From NCBI GenBank assembly GCA_011037195.1, contig JAAEAF010002550.1, positions 105,527-169,526 of the forward strand: a DNA stretch of 64,000 bases. The letters are read 5' to 3'. The notes under the pieces were generated by a model that searched no databases, had not been told where the DNA came from, and saw only the letters and a program-made list of their open reading frames with translations. This DNA comes from Triatoma infestans. Taxonomy: Eukaryota > Arthropoda > Insecta > Hemiptera > Reduviidae. The position numbers and the translations under genes were made by a program. Below, piece after piece: positions 20,565 to 31,904 of this stretch (positions within the stretch are counted from its first letter, which is position 1; each line of letters opens with the position of its first letter).

Positions 20565-21555
20565 AAGGTTGAGACTGAGTTAAGACGCCAAACAGTAGTC
20601 TAGTCTCTTCAGGTAAACAAATATTAGAACATCTTTATTTATGTAATTGCAAACTTAGCTAAACATTCCATAAACGATGCAAGTTTAAAGAAAATTTGTG
20701 AATTACAAGTGTTACAATTGTGGCAAAATTAAGTCGTGTGAATCATTCACACCAGACCTTTATAAAATTAGCTGAAACGAAAATATCTATTAGTCTTGCC
20801 TTGCTAGTAAGTTTACAGAGCGAAATTACAGAGAAATTATTTAACGATATACATATATATATTAAATGGGAAAGGAGAATATAGGTGAGTTAACAGACAA
20901 ATGCTTTGCGGTACTTAGTCTGTAAGATAGTTTGGATAAGTTGGGTTGAATGTAACAAGGTAATGTACTCCTCACTAAGTTTAACCCAATGGATTTCAAA
21001 TTACATATAACCTGGTAGTATCTAAGATAAGTTTATACAGTACCTTATATTAATCATTTACTTGCTTCATAATTCGTTACATAGCAAAAGTAAATAATGT
21101 AATATTAATCATAAAATTTTCTCAATTTAACTATAACTAATAAAGCAATTTATATTTAAAGAAAAATGTATAATCAAAGATAATAAAAAAAAATGTAATT
21201 TTTCTTTTTTTTTACATACCGATGTGAAAAAAATTGTTCAGACTTTTTCTTATTAAAATATATAATATAGGTAGTTATAACTGATACACTTTTCATTGAA
21301 CTATAATTTTTATTATATGTTTGTTGTTTTCAAAGATATTATTAGAGAAACTCAACTCAATAAAATGAGACCATGGAGTAAGAAGCATGGGGGCCTTCTA
21401 TTACCTCTGACATCAATCTTCTCTGAAAAAAAGTTTTAACCAAAATTGGTAGGTCAGTACGTATAGTTAATTAGCCCACTAACTTTAATGAAACAAGTTG
21501 GTGTCTGTGTATGGTGGCAAAAGAAGAAAATTAAATTATAAATATTTAGTTAAAA
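20565..21555. other. AT-rich DNA, no gene seen
   Basis: No open frame with protein character, no TIRs and no tRNA-like sequence seen. Confidence 0.5.
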
Positions 21556-21600
21556 AAAAAATCTGGTGTGAAACAATCACACGACTTTCTCTTCCTCCTG

Positions 21601-21840
21601 TTTTTTTTTTTTAATTTAAGGCGCGTCAATATTTATGGTCACTGGCGCCCGGTGCCTTCTCCAATGCACTGCCGGAATCTGGACAGTATTCTCTCGCTAC
21701 AGACAACAATGTCCATCACAGAACAGTGAACTATAGAGGCTCCTAGGTTGAAAAAAATCTAAGCGATAAGCAGTGGGACTCGAACCCGGGACCTCCGTGT
21801 AGGAGTCCAACACGCTAACCACTGAGCTAATCCCTTCCCT
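21601..21840 (-). mobile_element. SINE1, tRNA-derived
   Basis: Minus strand: GGAAGGGATTAGCTCAGTGG (A-box region), then GGACTC and GGGTTCGAGTCCC (B box) with tRNA-like spacing. A tRNA-unrelated body and a poly(A) tail (T run at 21601-21612) follow. Flanks TCTCTTCCTCCTG and TCTCTCCTG are compatible with a TSD. Other copies are at 35190-35380, 37431-37581, 46315-46515 and 56478-56640. Confidence 0.85.
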
Positions 21841-22167
21841 TCTCTCCTGTTAGTAAAATTATATATAAAATGACAATTTTATTTTTAAATTCAAGTTTTA
21901 CATATTTGTTCTAAGATAAATAAAGAGGTAGTGAAGAGGGATAAGTACCTATCTACTAACTTTGGCAGATAGAGAAGTGATTACATTGTGACCCACGTAG
22001 AGCGTACCAAAAAAAACGCTAAACCTTGGAAATTTAACACCACAAATTCCATACAACTATCCGTAATCAATTTTTTTTTTGAAAAATGTATCAAATAAAA
22101 AAAAATGATACATTCATATCTGTGTAGTTAGTATAATACCAAGTTTAATCGATATCATTATCGATGT

Positions 22168-22754
22168 TATAATGGGTACGATGAAGGTGAGAAATGGTTT
22201 GGTTTGAATGAACAAACTAGATATGGCTGAATACTGTATAATGTAAAAAGGTGACACTGACTGCCTGGACTTTACACTAAAATGGTAGAATATGGTTGAG
22301 TGGTAAAGCGTAAGGTAAATGACACGTTGTGACTCGCGAGTGAACTCTCTGTTGTATCTCCCGTCGCTGTATTTATGCAGTTTCTCCCACACTAGTGCTA
22401 GGGAGTGGTCCTGTCATTTTTGTCTCTCTTTCTCTGCTATGGATCCTCATATAATTGGTATGATGAAGAAGAGAAATGGTTTGGTTGGAATGTACAAACT
22501 AGATATGGCTGAACACTGTATAATGTAAAAAGGTGATACTGACTGCCTGGACTTTACACTAAAATGGTAGAATATGGTTGAGTGGTAAAGCGTAAGGTAA
22601 ATAACACGTTGTGACTGGCGAGTGAATCTCTGTAGTGTATCTATTCTCCCGTCGCTACAATTATGCAGTTTCTCCCATACTAGTCCGAGAGAGTGGTCCT
22701 GTCATTTTTGTCTCTCTTTCTCTACTATCGATCCTCTCTTTAGATCCTATTACA
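22168..22754 (-). mobile_element. Two tandem LTR-alpha units without internal sequence
   Basis: Two same-oriented LTR-alpha copies (about 22168-22439 and 22440-22754) lie head to tail. Each reads, on the minus strand, promoter module then 3' module ending CCATTATA or its variant. The outer ends are TATAATGG and CTATTACA, flanked by GATGT and GGTGT as a near 5-bp TSD. Promoter boxes on the minus strand are CATAAATACAGC at about 22370 and a decayed copy at 22662. With no gag/pol between them, this is an LTR-LTR junction product or a terminal-repeat miniature element. The frame 22114-22392 is not a gene. Confidence 0.65.
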
Positions 22755-23179
22755 GGTGTTTTCGAGAACATTCCAAATAACTCGAAAACCTATTCTGCAA
22801 AGTCACACTTCCGGGTAACCGGTATTCTTCAATTTTTTTTTTTTTGAATTCATTCAATGCTATTAATGTATATTAATATTATATAAGTGATAGAACCATA
22901 TACTATGTTGATGTGGTTCTTTACAGGGGGGCTATTCCCCCCAGAACCTCCAAAAAAACATTTTTCTGGGTAATGTTTTAAATAAAAGTGATAGGGATTT
23001 ATTTGTATAGTTAGTATACAAAGTTTAAAGGAAATCGTGGGAGCTATTTGTGAGAAAATCGCACAAAAACTGAAAAAAAATTTTGTCCTACTTTTGGTTA
23101 ATGAATTTTGGTCATAAGCTCCGTGATAGATGCGGTAGTAGTATGTAAACGGAATACCGCTAAATTTTGTGATAATTTG

Positions 23180-23181
<2 letters not shown>

Positions 23182-23211
<30 letters not shown>
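23182..23211. repeat. (CA)n microsatellite of rep-T
   Basis: About 15 CA units, at the conserved microsatellite position of rep-T. Confidence 0.9.
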
Positions 23212-23214
<3 letters not shown>

Positions 23215-23399
23215 CATTCGCTAAAAACACTTTCCTTGCTCAGGGGATCTCAAAACATGTAATTTAGGTAAAAGTAGGCACGCTTGCCATACTTTATCTT
23301 ACCAGGAGTAAGCAAAAATGAAATGAAGCTTAAGTCCTGAAATTATTTCGATCATATACACAGGAGTAATACCACTTTCTATGATATATGGTATGAAGC

Positions 23400-25110
23400 A
23401 TTAAACATGAAAAGGAATCTGGTCAAAGATTAATAGGACTGAAAATTATTCGACGATATAGAACAATTTCATATGACGCAACATGTATGCTTGCCAATAT
23501 TTTGCCAGATCAGGATAAAGGCTAAAGAAATACACCAAAGATTCATGATACTGAAAAAAGGAAAAATTCCAGACATTCTTCCGATGGAAGAAATAGTTCA
23601 TCGTTCGAAATGGATTTATCCAAACAAAATAGCGAGTTTCGCTGATTATACAGATCACTTATCTACTGAATCCATTCAGATGTAGTGGAAGAACGAAATG
23701 GAAAAATAATAGTTTTGGAAAATACCAATGAAATGTTATTGGTGTGGGTGTGTGTTTTGTAGCAGTAGTTGGTGTAGCACGAGCGGTTTAGTAAAGGGGC
23801 TTGTAAGTATATATGTTTAAGTGAGAGAAGTATCAGAAATAAGAAGATAGTCACCATTGCTAATAATAAATATATTCTAATAAAATAATAACTACAAGTT
23901 ATTTGCAAAGATATTGTAAACTTATTAATATATTGGTGGAACTGCACTGATTCTAAGATAGCAATTCCTGAAGTAATGTTCTGGCTTGAATTTCTGTTCA
24001 GACTGTACTTGAATGAATGTCTTCTCTTCATAGTTCAAATCTTTTCAAATAATAGCTAGTATGTCTGGAGAGAGTTTTATTGTTTTACCCTAACTGTTTT
24101 TTGCCTTTTGTCTCTTGATTTGCATTGACCTAGATTGTAGTAGCTGGCTCTATCCCCATCACTAAAATACACTATTTGAACTAGCTAATTTTCACAAAAT
24201 TATTTTACTAAACTATTTTCCAAAACTATTATTTTTTCCATTTCGTTCTTCCACTACACAGATATTTTCCGATGGAAGTAGGATCGGCGTTTATGTTGGT
24301 TCAGCCTTTGTCGTAACTTATCCTGATCACAATCGTTTTACAGAAAAATATAAATTATGATCAAATTTGTTCAAATAATCAAGCCGAACAGAAATGCTGT
24401 ATATCAAAATATCAAATATATTAAAAACACTAGATACCAATATGGTTACGCAATTCACACAGATAGTATGGTTTCTTAACAAAGGATCACAAACCCACAC
24501 ATACATCACAAACTAACTGAAGAAATTTAGAGAACTTATTGACTGCAAACATTTACGAAAAACGTCCGTCTGAAATGGATAAAATCACATTGCGTTATTG
24601 AAGGCAATGCCCACGCGGATTTAGCTGCGAAAGAGGCTGCCCAAGATGAGTCGCAATAGATAATGTATAATACAGCCCCGCTTTCAGCAGTAAAACGGAT
24701 ATTGAGGCAGAGGATACGCATGGAATACATTCAGCATGGAATACGCTGTGGGCCACTTCGATAAAACTACATCTTTATTAATATATAACAAATTAGAGGA
24801 CAGAATTAGTATACAAAGAATTACATACCAACTAACACAATTACTTACTAAACAGAGACGGTGCTAGTAAACAATATCTATCCAGATTCAAGCTGACGGA
24901 CAACAATATACGCAAATGTGATAATCATATTGTACAAACTTATGATCACTTAATTTCTGACTGAAAAATTACTCGAAAAAAACACAGATTAAAATTAATT
25001 AAACATATATTGAATTCAGTTGGACTTTGGCCACCCTACAAAAAGGGATCTTCTTACGATATATCTTCTCTAGGTTCCGCTCATTCGCTGAGGCCATCGA
25101 TTATATAGAC
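23400..25110 (+). mobile_element. RNase H-bearing LINE H remnant, split by a solo LTR
   Basis: Coding trace on the plus strand. Around 23430-23680 is the pre-RNase H linker (S-Y-D-A-T-C-M-L-A-N-I-L-P). After the solo LTR comes F-S-D-G-S-R-I-G-V-Y-V-G-S-A-F (about 24263), the first RNase H block. 24560-24640 gives V-I-E-G-N-A-H-A-D-L-A-A-K-E-A-A, the last block. Near 24875-24960 is Y-L-S-R-F-K-L-T-D-N-N-I-R-K-C-D, then H-L-I-S-D, a decayed C-terminal finger. Several stops and frameshifts. The minus-strand frames 24327-24730 are shadows of this remnant. Confidence 0.65.
23681..24258. mobile_element. Solo LTR-beta with ~40-bp inverted termini
   Basis: A 578-bp insertion between TSDs CAGA (23677-23680 and 24259-24262). 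It begins TGTAGTGGAAGAACGAAATG and ends with the exact complement CATTTCGTTCTTCCACTACA; the inverted match continues for about 40 bp. The internal block GTAGCACGAGCGGTTTAGTA is shared with 39318 and 63828. The minus frame 23663-24031 lies inside it and is not a gene. Long inverted termini are unusual for an LTR, so a TIR-type transposon with a 4-bp TSD is an alternative. Confidence 0.6.
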
Positions 25111-25370
25111 TAATAATTAGGATATTTATTCATTTCTTTTTTATTAATATTTTTATATTGTTATTTTATTGTATTTGTTTTCATATTATTATTTTCCTTT
25201 TCATTCTTCTTTCTATATTTACTACAAAACGTTCAAATTTATATGTTAAATTTAATATAATCTGTAATATGTATTATATGTAATATCACTGATGGAACAT
25301 GCGCAGTTTTTTTTTTTTTTTTTTTTTTTTTTTTAGCGGGGGGGCCAACGCACTGCGACCTTGAGCAGGT

Positions 25371-28300
25371 CTATTGTGCTATGCCCCCTGGGTGCCACAG
25401 GCTTGCCCATAGCACCCGAACGGATGCCCAATTGAACATGCGTTCTACAATATCTCCATCAGGTTGAGGTCCCTGAGGAATCCTAATACCCTGACGGGCT
25501 CTAGAGAGGGTATATTCCCCCTCCTCCACCTGGTAGCTACCCAGGTTCCTGAACCTTCTCTGAGTGGCAGCCTCGCAGTCTGTTAGGAGATGTATTGGAG
25601 TTTCCTCCAACTCCCCACAGAATCTGCATGAGCTGTCACTTTCCAAGCCCAGCTTCGCCAGGTGTCCTCTAAGTCGGCAATGCCCCGTGAGGAAACCCGT
25701 AAGTACGCGGAGCTTGTTCTTACTCAATCCAATGCAGGCCTCCGACCTCCGTTGGTTATAATTTCCCAAGCAGATCTTGGCCTGCCGCAACCTGGGGAGG
25801 GAGTACCAGAGTTGAGATCTCTTCGTCTCCTCTTCCTTCTTAAGTTCCTCTAACAGACACTGGTCGCTAATCCCACAAAAAGGTTCCGGCCCCAAAAGTG
25901 GTGTCATAGCGCCTATCTTGGCCAGGGCGTCGGCCGTCTCATTCCCTTCAATGCCAACATGCCCCGGCACCCACCAAAGTGCGACTTTGTTCCTACTGCC
26001 CAGATCGTTTAGTTTATCTAGGCATTCCCAAACCATTTTAGAGTTAATAACTGGTGCACCCAGAGCTCTGATGGCTGCTTGGCTATCGGAAAGGATTACA
26101 ATCTCCCGATTCCTATATCCCCTATCGAGGTTAAATTGAACGCATCTTCCAATAGCGTATATCTCCGCCTGAAAGATGCTGGGAAATTTACCCATGGGTT
26201 CCGAGTGCTTGATCCTTGGACCAACCACCCCTGCCCCAGTCCCCTCGAGGGTCTTCGACCCATCAGTATACCATTTTATGGCATGTTCTTAATGCCCAAC
26301 AGAGCGGATCCTTCGCTCCACTCACTTTTGGTGCCCAGCTTCGACGAAAAATTTTTTGTGAAGCTATACTTCTTAACCATACCATCCCTAGGGAGGTGCC
26401 AGATGAGGGAGCCCAAAGGTGAGAATACCAACTCTCTAACCCCCAGCCATCCCTCCCCTCCTGCACCACCCCTAGAGATCCTAAAAAGGGCCCCCTTCGC
26501 CGCCCTTTCCACCACTAGGTGCAAAGGTGACAGATTGAGGATAACCTCCATCCCGGCGGTGGGGCAAGTCCTCATAGCCCCCGTCATGCACAAGCATGCG
26601 AGCCGCTGTACCTTGTCAAGAGTTCTCCTGACCGATACTTCTTTGGTCTTCCCAAACCAAGCCACCGCGCCATAGGTGATAACTGGTCTCACCATCATGG
26701 TGTACATCCACCGTAGGATTCTCGGGGGGGCATCCCCAGGATTTGCCCGCCATCCTCCTACATATCATGAGGGCGCCAGTGGCCTTATTAATAGTTGATT
26801 CAATGTGTTTCTTCCATAGGAGTTTACTATCAACAGTCACCCCTAGGTACTTAACCTCCTTTTCCCACCCTACTTCTTCTCCGGCTAGCCGGATATTTTC
26901 AGGCGTGGGAGTGTTCTTTTCCTAGTGAAGGGTATCACAGTGGTTTTCGTTGGATTAACCTTCAACCCCACTGAGACACACCACCCGCTAGTGATATCTA
27001 GACCCCTCTGTATTATGTCACATAGGGTTTCTTCAAACTTTCCTCTAGCAATAATGACGACGTCGTCAGCATATCCCTGACAGGCAATGCCGACGTCCGT
27101 CAGTTTGTAGAGGAGCTCATCCACCACCAGGCTCCACATTAGGGGTGACAAAACCCCCTTGCGGACAGCCACGAGTAGTGCGGGAGCGGATGGTCCGTGA
27201 GCCCACCACAGTTTCTACCGTTCTTGTAGACAACATTTCCATCATCCATCTGGCGGTTGTTCCATCCACCCCCCTTCTATCAAGGGCTCTGCCAACCGCC
27301 TCATGGGAAGTATTGTCAAACGCGCCTTCTATGTCCAAAAAGGCACAGATGGCCGTTTCCTTAACATCTAGGGTCCTCTGGATTACATCTGTCAGCCGAT
27401 ATAGAGCGGTAACCGTCGACCTTCCCGCTCGATATGCGTGCTGACAGGGGTGCAAGGGCACCCTCTCCAGAACACCTGCCCTGATATAATTATCCACGGC
27501 CTTCTCCATAGTCTTTAAAAGAAAAGACGTAAGGCAGATAGGCCTGAAGGACTTGGGCAAGGTGGCATCCCTTTTCCCAACCTTGGTGATAAAGACCACC
27601 CTAGCCCTTCTCCACGGCCTCGGTATATACCCGAGTGCCAAACTGCTCCGAAAGATCTTAACCAAGTGTGGAAGAACCTCCCTTAGGCCCTTTTGTAGGA
27701 GGGCCGGGAAAACCTCATCCACACCAGGCGACTTGAAGGGCTGAAACTTATTTATTGCCCATTCTATTCTTAGTGACGTGCAGATGGTTCTGGCCACCTC
27801 CCAGTCATCCCTTACCGGTCTGCTGGGCCCTATCTTGTCAGTACCATCCTCTGGTGGCAGACTCCCCGGAAAATGGGTCACCTGCAGGAGAAGAGCACGT
27901 TGCTCCCCATCCTGCGTATAGCTGCCATCAGGTCTTTTGAGTGACATCAATGCTCCAACACCGTGTTTGGCCATTGCCTTATGCAATCTGGCTGCCACGG
28001 GTGCGGAGCTGATGTCCTCACAGAATTTCTTGTAACTAGTTCTTTTAGCTTTTCTAATCTCCTTGTTGTAGGTAGTAAGCGCCCGCGTGTAGCTCTGCCA
28101 ATCCCCAGTGCGCTTGGCCCTATTGAAGAGCTTGCGCACTTTGGATCTTAGATTTGACAGCTCTCTGCTCCACCAGGGGACGTCCCTACAGCACCGGAGT
28201 CTACTCACGGGGCAACTGTCTTCAAAGGCACCTACCAGCGCCTCATTCAGTTCCTCTACCCTATGCTCCAGCTCCAAACGACCCTGCGGCGCCCTCGCAG

Positions 28301-29048
28301 TGCCTGTACGATTTAGAGCGCAGCTCAAATTGGTAACAAATTCCTCCCAATTCGTACGTCTGGGGTTTCTCCACTCTGCACCCCCATCGCCAAACCCCTC
28401 CAGACTGAATGTAATAATTCGATGATCTGAAAGGGAAGGCTCATCCGAGACTTCCCAGCTCCCGACAAACTGCCCGATGCTAGGACTACCAAAGGTAATA
28501 TCCAGAACCTCCTGCCTAGCCCTAGTTACGAACGTAGGTGACGCCCCGACGTTAAAAATATCTAGGTTATATTGGAGGATAAACTCTAAAAGGTACTCAC
28601 CTCTTCTGTTGTTACTTCTACTCCCCCACACTCTGTTGTGGGCGTTCGCATCGCATCCAATGAGGAAAGGCAGCTTCCGCTCCCGGCAGTATTCTACCAA
28701 CCTCTGAACCTCCGCCGGCGGTACATCCCTGTCCCCAGCGAAGTAACTGGATGCTATCACAACGGCGCGGTTGTTACCTCCATAATTCAAGTGGGCCAAA
28801 ATGGATACCAGATCCCGCGTCGTAAATTCTGAAAAACATGTATAGTTAATATTATTTCTGATCAGGATGCAGGCCCTAGGATTTTCACTTTTAGCATCCC
28901 ATACTACCTTACTGAACTTACTACCTGACAGACCACAAATCCGTCCTTTGACTGTCCACGGCTCCTGAATCAGCACCAGGCTAAGTAGCCTTTTGGCGAA
29001 CAACTTCGCAATGGTGGCCGATGCCCCCTTTGCATGGTGTAGGTTCGC
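25371..29048 (-). pseudogene. LINE A ORF2: endonuclease, reverse transcriptase, RNase H; frameshifted
   Basis: The frame opens at 29048 right after a TAG with N-L-H-H-A-K, overlapping ORF1. An APE-like endonuclease follows (L-I-Q-E-P-W, G-C-D-A-N-A-H-N, S-D-H-R-I-I-T-F). The RT includes F-K-S-P-G-V-D-E, F-R-P-I-C-L-T-S-F, A-F-L-D-I-E-G-A-F-D, G-C-P-Q-G-G and G-Y-A-D-D-V-V (about 27062-27073). The RNase H has Y-T-D-G-S-K, E-I-Y-A-I, S-D-S-Q-A-A and N-E-T-A-D-A-L-A-K. The end carries C-R-F-C-G-E-L-E-E-T-P-I-H-L-L-T-D-C. Frameshifts lie near 27155 (just after C-P-Q-G-G), 26895, 26727 (a run of seven G) and about 26280. The enzyme would nick target DNA and copy element RNA. Homopolymer shifts could be assembly errors. 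Confidence 0.88.
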
Positions 29049-30522
29049 CTAGGCTACCCCGGTACTCATTCCCGAAGGGTGCTTGTTCATGGAGGGGTGG
29101 GGGGAGCACCCCCTCCACCCCCAGGAGCTTCTCCTCCTCCTCGACCGAGAGGCTTGCCCGGAGGGCTGAGAGATCCATTGCTCCCATGTCTCCCAGGCTC
29201 TCCCGTCGCTGAGAATCGTACTCGAGCCCCGGGGATGAACTCTCCCTCGGCGGCTCCTCCGCTGGAGTAGAGGACAAAGGAGCTTGCTGCTCCTTATCAT
29301 CCCCTTCACCCTCCAGCTTCTTCCAGCCTCTAATGGGGAGCTTCCCAAACCGAAATCGGATGGTTCCTCCTCCCCTCCTGACCGCCTCAAACGACTGATC
29401 GTCGATCGCGGCGGTCATCAAGAGGCCTCCATTCTCCTCTTTACACACGAGGATCTTCCAGATCTTCGTGTTTACTCCCACGTTCTGGGCATCCACCAAG
29501 GCCAAGACCTTCTTGATGCCCTTCTCCGCACTCCTTGGAAAGAAGGTAGTGATGGTGTGCATCTTCGGGAAATCCTCTCCCGAGCACGCCATCAACTCCA
29601 CTCCCGTCCAAGTACTCAGGGTTGATACCCTGCTCTGCAGCCAGTCCGCCGTGTGCTGATCAAAGCAATCTAGCCACAGCATCCCTGGACGAAAATGTAT
29701 GCCCTCAAATTGGAGCTTATGCTCCCATCCAAGGGCTATTTCCTCCACAATAGCATCCTCCAGTGCTGATAACTCCTCAGCACTGAGTATCACATCCGGG
29801 AAACCTCGAGGCATCACCCCAACCCTCACCGCCTGTACTGCACCAGCATAGCTGGTGCCAGGACGGCAAAGGCTTGGGTTGGCCCCCGAGGAAGTCCCGG
29901 GATGTGTACTACCAGAATGTACCACCCTTCTTCTTTTAATGTCTTTCCTTTCGGGAGGTGTTATATATCTCTCCCGCTTACCATGAGCACGCTGAGGTGG
30001 GCTACTGCTCACCCGCTGTGCTCTGTGCTTCTCGGCCTCCGCTCTTGCTTCCTGGGGGGTCATGCCCCCAGCAAGCGCGCGGAGATACCACCTAACGCCT
30101 GCACCACTGAGGCCTCTCCTCAGAGGGTCATCTATCGCCCCCGGTTGCCCTGGGGGCGGTGGCGGTAACGTCCTCTTCCTCCCGCTCCTTTTCCGACCCG
30201 GTGCCTCCTCTTTCCCTGCCGCACCAGAAGGATGAGCGGGAGCCTCCCCGCCACCGCTAGTAATAGGCCTACTGCCAGCTTCACCCCCACCAGGAGCTTG
30301 CTCCTTGGATACCTAAGGTTCCATTGTTACAATCGCGGTATCCACCCGCTTACTTACTTGAACCTGCTCAGCTTGACGAGAAGTACTCGCCTCGCTAATG
30401 CGAGGCATGCCCCGCATGCCCATTCCACTGGGAGCGCGCTCCTTTGTGGCTTGAGCCGCAGGTTGTAAAGTGGCGGTAGCTACCCGCCTGGTTTCAAATT
30501 TAGATTTTTTAGTTTTCTTCAT
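28981..30522 (-). pseudogene. LINE A ORF1 (nucleic-acid-binding protein), one in-frame TAG
   Basis: Starts ATG at 30522 with M-K-K-T-K-K-S-K-F. One TAG at 30313-30315 (codon 70) interrupts; the same frame then continues without a stop to 28981, giving about 513 codons. The N-terminal third is basic and low-complexity (R-K-R-S-G-R-K-R, P-P-P-P-P, R-H repeats). The central region (I-V-E-E-I-A-L-G-W, G-I-H-F-R-P-G-M-L-W-L-D-C) resembles a domain found in ORF1 proteins of insect LINEs, recalled as DUF4780-like. No CCHC knuckles are seen. The C-terminus overlaps the ORF2 start by about 68 nt. ORF1 proteins bind element RNA to form the transposition particle. The TAG may be a mutation or a read-through codon. 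Confidence 0.75.
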
Positions 30523-30949
30523 GGATCATTCCCACGTACAGCTAGGGTTTCTCATCGGTCGACAGCAAGGCCATTCATTACTCCCTGATGCGGCCCGGTT
30601 TCAGGAAGGCACCGTTATACTACAGCCTGTATTACCCCCTGGCTGCAAACCTACATGGGCACGGTACGCATAACACCCTGTTTTAGGGGGGGTGTGTCTC
30701 TGAAGCTGCCCCTGGGGGCACCACCTCAGATGACCAGCGGGTACACCCCAGTTCCGCCGGGGACTTTTATCGACGTCCAGGTCTAGAGCCGCCGAGTTTG
30801 GTTTTAAACGGAGCCACCTCGAGAAGGGTGCAATATAACTTAATGCTGCGCTCGGACGGTCTTGACGAATAGAAGGTGAAGCCTTCTATTCACCCTGGAG
30901 CTTCCCACATTAAAAAAGAGAAGACTCCTTGGCCCCAACATGCGCAGTT

Positions 30950-31900
30950 AAATCAATGCTCATCCTGGAGGGATATTTCACTATGAACAAAAAAAAAATC
31001 TATATTGTGTATAATGGGAAAAGTGTCTTTCCTCCCCCGGCTTTGGTGGTTGAATAATTAGTAATATTAAAAAAAAAAAAAAATTATATTAATAAAGTGA
31101 AATGAATTTCTGTTATTAAACTTTACTGATTTATATAAATTAAGTTCTTTACAGAGATTAATAAGTGGCATTACCTGAGGACATTAGTCACAAGGACTTT
31201 ACCTGATTACTGTTGTTAACTCTTGTATTATTATTAATTTATTTTAGTTGCTTTTATGTTCTTGATTTTACTTGGAGAAATATCGTTTCCCATACATCGT
31301 ATTGTCAAACTTGTATTACGATGTATATTAAATTTCAGATCCTTTTAAACAGTGAGAGAGATTTTACCATTCCTGGATTTCTCTGCGGTTCCCTTTTCAA
31401 CAATATTATTAATGATAAAGTATGCTTTCATATTTTCCTCAAAATTTATACTCGTCTTTTCTCTAAAATTGAAATTTCCTCAGTATTATTAATTAACCAG
31501 ATATATATCTACCTTATATAAACTAATTAATTTCTGTTACTTACTAATTAGGTACATTGTTCTATCTAATTCCTATTTAATAAGACCCTAAAATAATTAA
31601 AATGCGAAAAAAAAAAAATATGCATTTTTTCCTTATTGTAATATTTACCGTTTCTATTGATTATTTTATTTTTTATTTTTAGGAATTGGAATGTTTACTA
31701 TATTTTTAATTGTAATTAATAATAATAAAAGTGTTGGAAGCATGATATTGTGCTCAACGATGGGGTTATAAGAAATTTGAACATCAAACAGACATCAAAA
31801 AGATATTAATAAAAAAAAAAAAAATGTTATCTATTCCTCAATGAATCATATTCCTGCATGCATCTCATTCAATTTCAAGAATTCTCAAGAACTTTATTTT
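30950..31900. other. AT-rich DNA, no gene seen
   Basis: AT-rich with poly(A) tracts. The frame 31213-31521 (102 codons, hydrophobic and aromatic, AT-codon rich) resembles random AT-rich translation; I recognise nothing in it. Confidence 0.5.
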
Positions 31901-31904
31901 CATG

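Larger units (their letters stand above)
21562..23312 (+). repeat. rep-T copy carrying SINE1 and a tandem LTR pair
   Basis: Starts TCTGGTGTGAAACAATCACAC. It is cut by SINE1 at 21601, resumes at about 21841, is cut again by two LTR-alpha units at 22168-22754, and continues through TTCGAGAAC, CACACTTCCGGGTAACCGG, the (CA)n tract at 23182-23211 and the terminal CCAGGAGTAAG at about 23310. The minus frame 22850-23230 is a chance frame over the microsatellite. Confidence 0.75.
25307..30936 (-). mobile_element. Full-length LINE A (I/LOA-like non-LTR retrotransposon)
   Basis: About 5.6 kb, flanked by an 11-bp TSD AACATGCGCAG (25296-25306 and 30937-30947). The 3' poly(A) tail is the T run at 25307-25334. 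On the minus strand the order is 5' UTR (30936-30523), ORF1, overlapping ORF2 (endonuclease, reverse transcriptase, RNase H, C-terminal finger), and a short 3' UTR (25370-25335). It is clearly GC-richer than its surroundings. An intact end-to-end structure and near-perfect TSD suggest a recent insertion, yet ORF1 has one nonsense codon and ORF2 several frameshifts. Clade placement (RNase H present) is by domain content only. Confidence 0.92.

Noticed and set aside
28108..29659. Plus-strand open frames over LINE A (for example 28108-28425, 29284-29625)
   Set aside because: Shadows of the GC-rich minus-strand ORF1 and ORF2.
31213..31521. 102-codon hydrophobic frame as a membrane protein
   Set aside because: Composition is what random AT-rich DNA gives; no conserved motif or repeat support.
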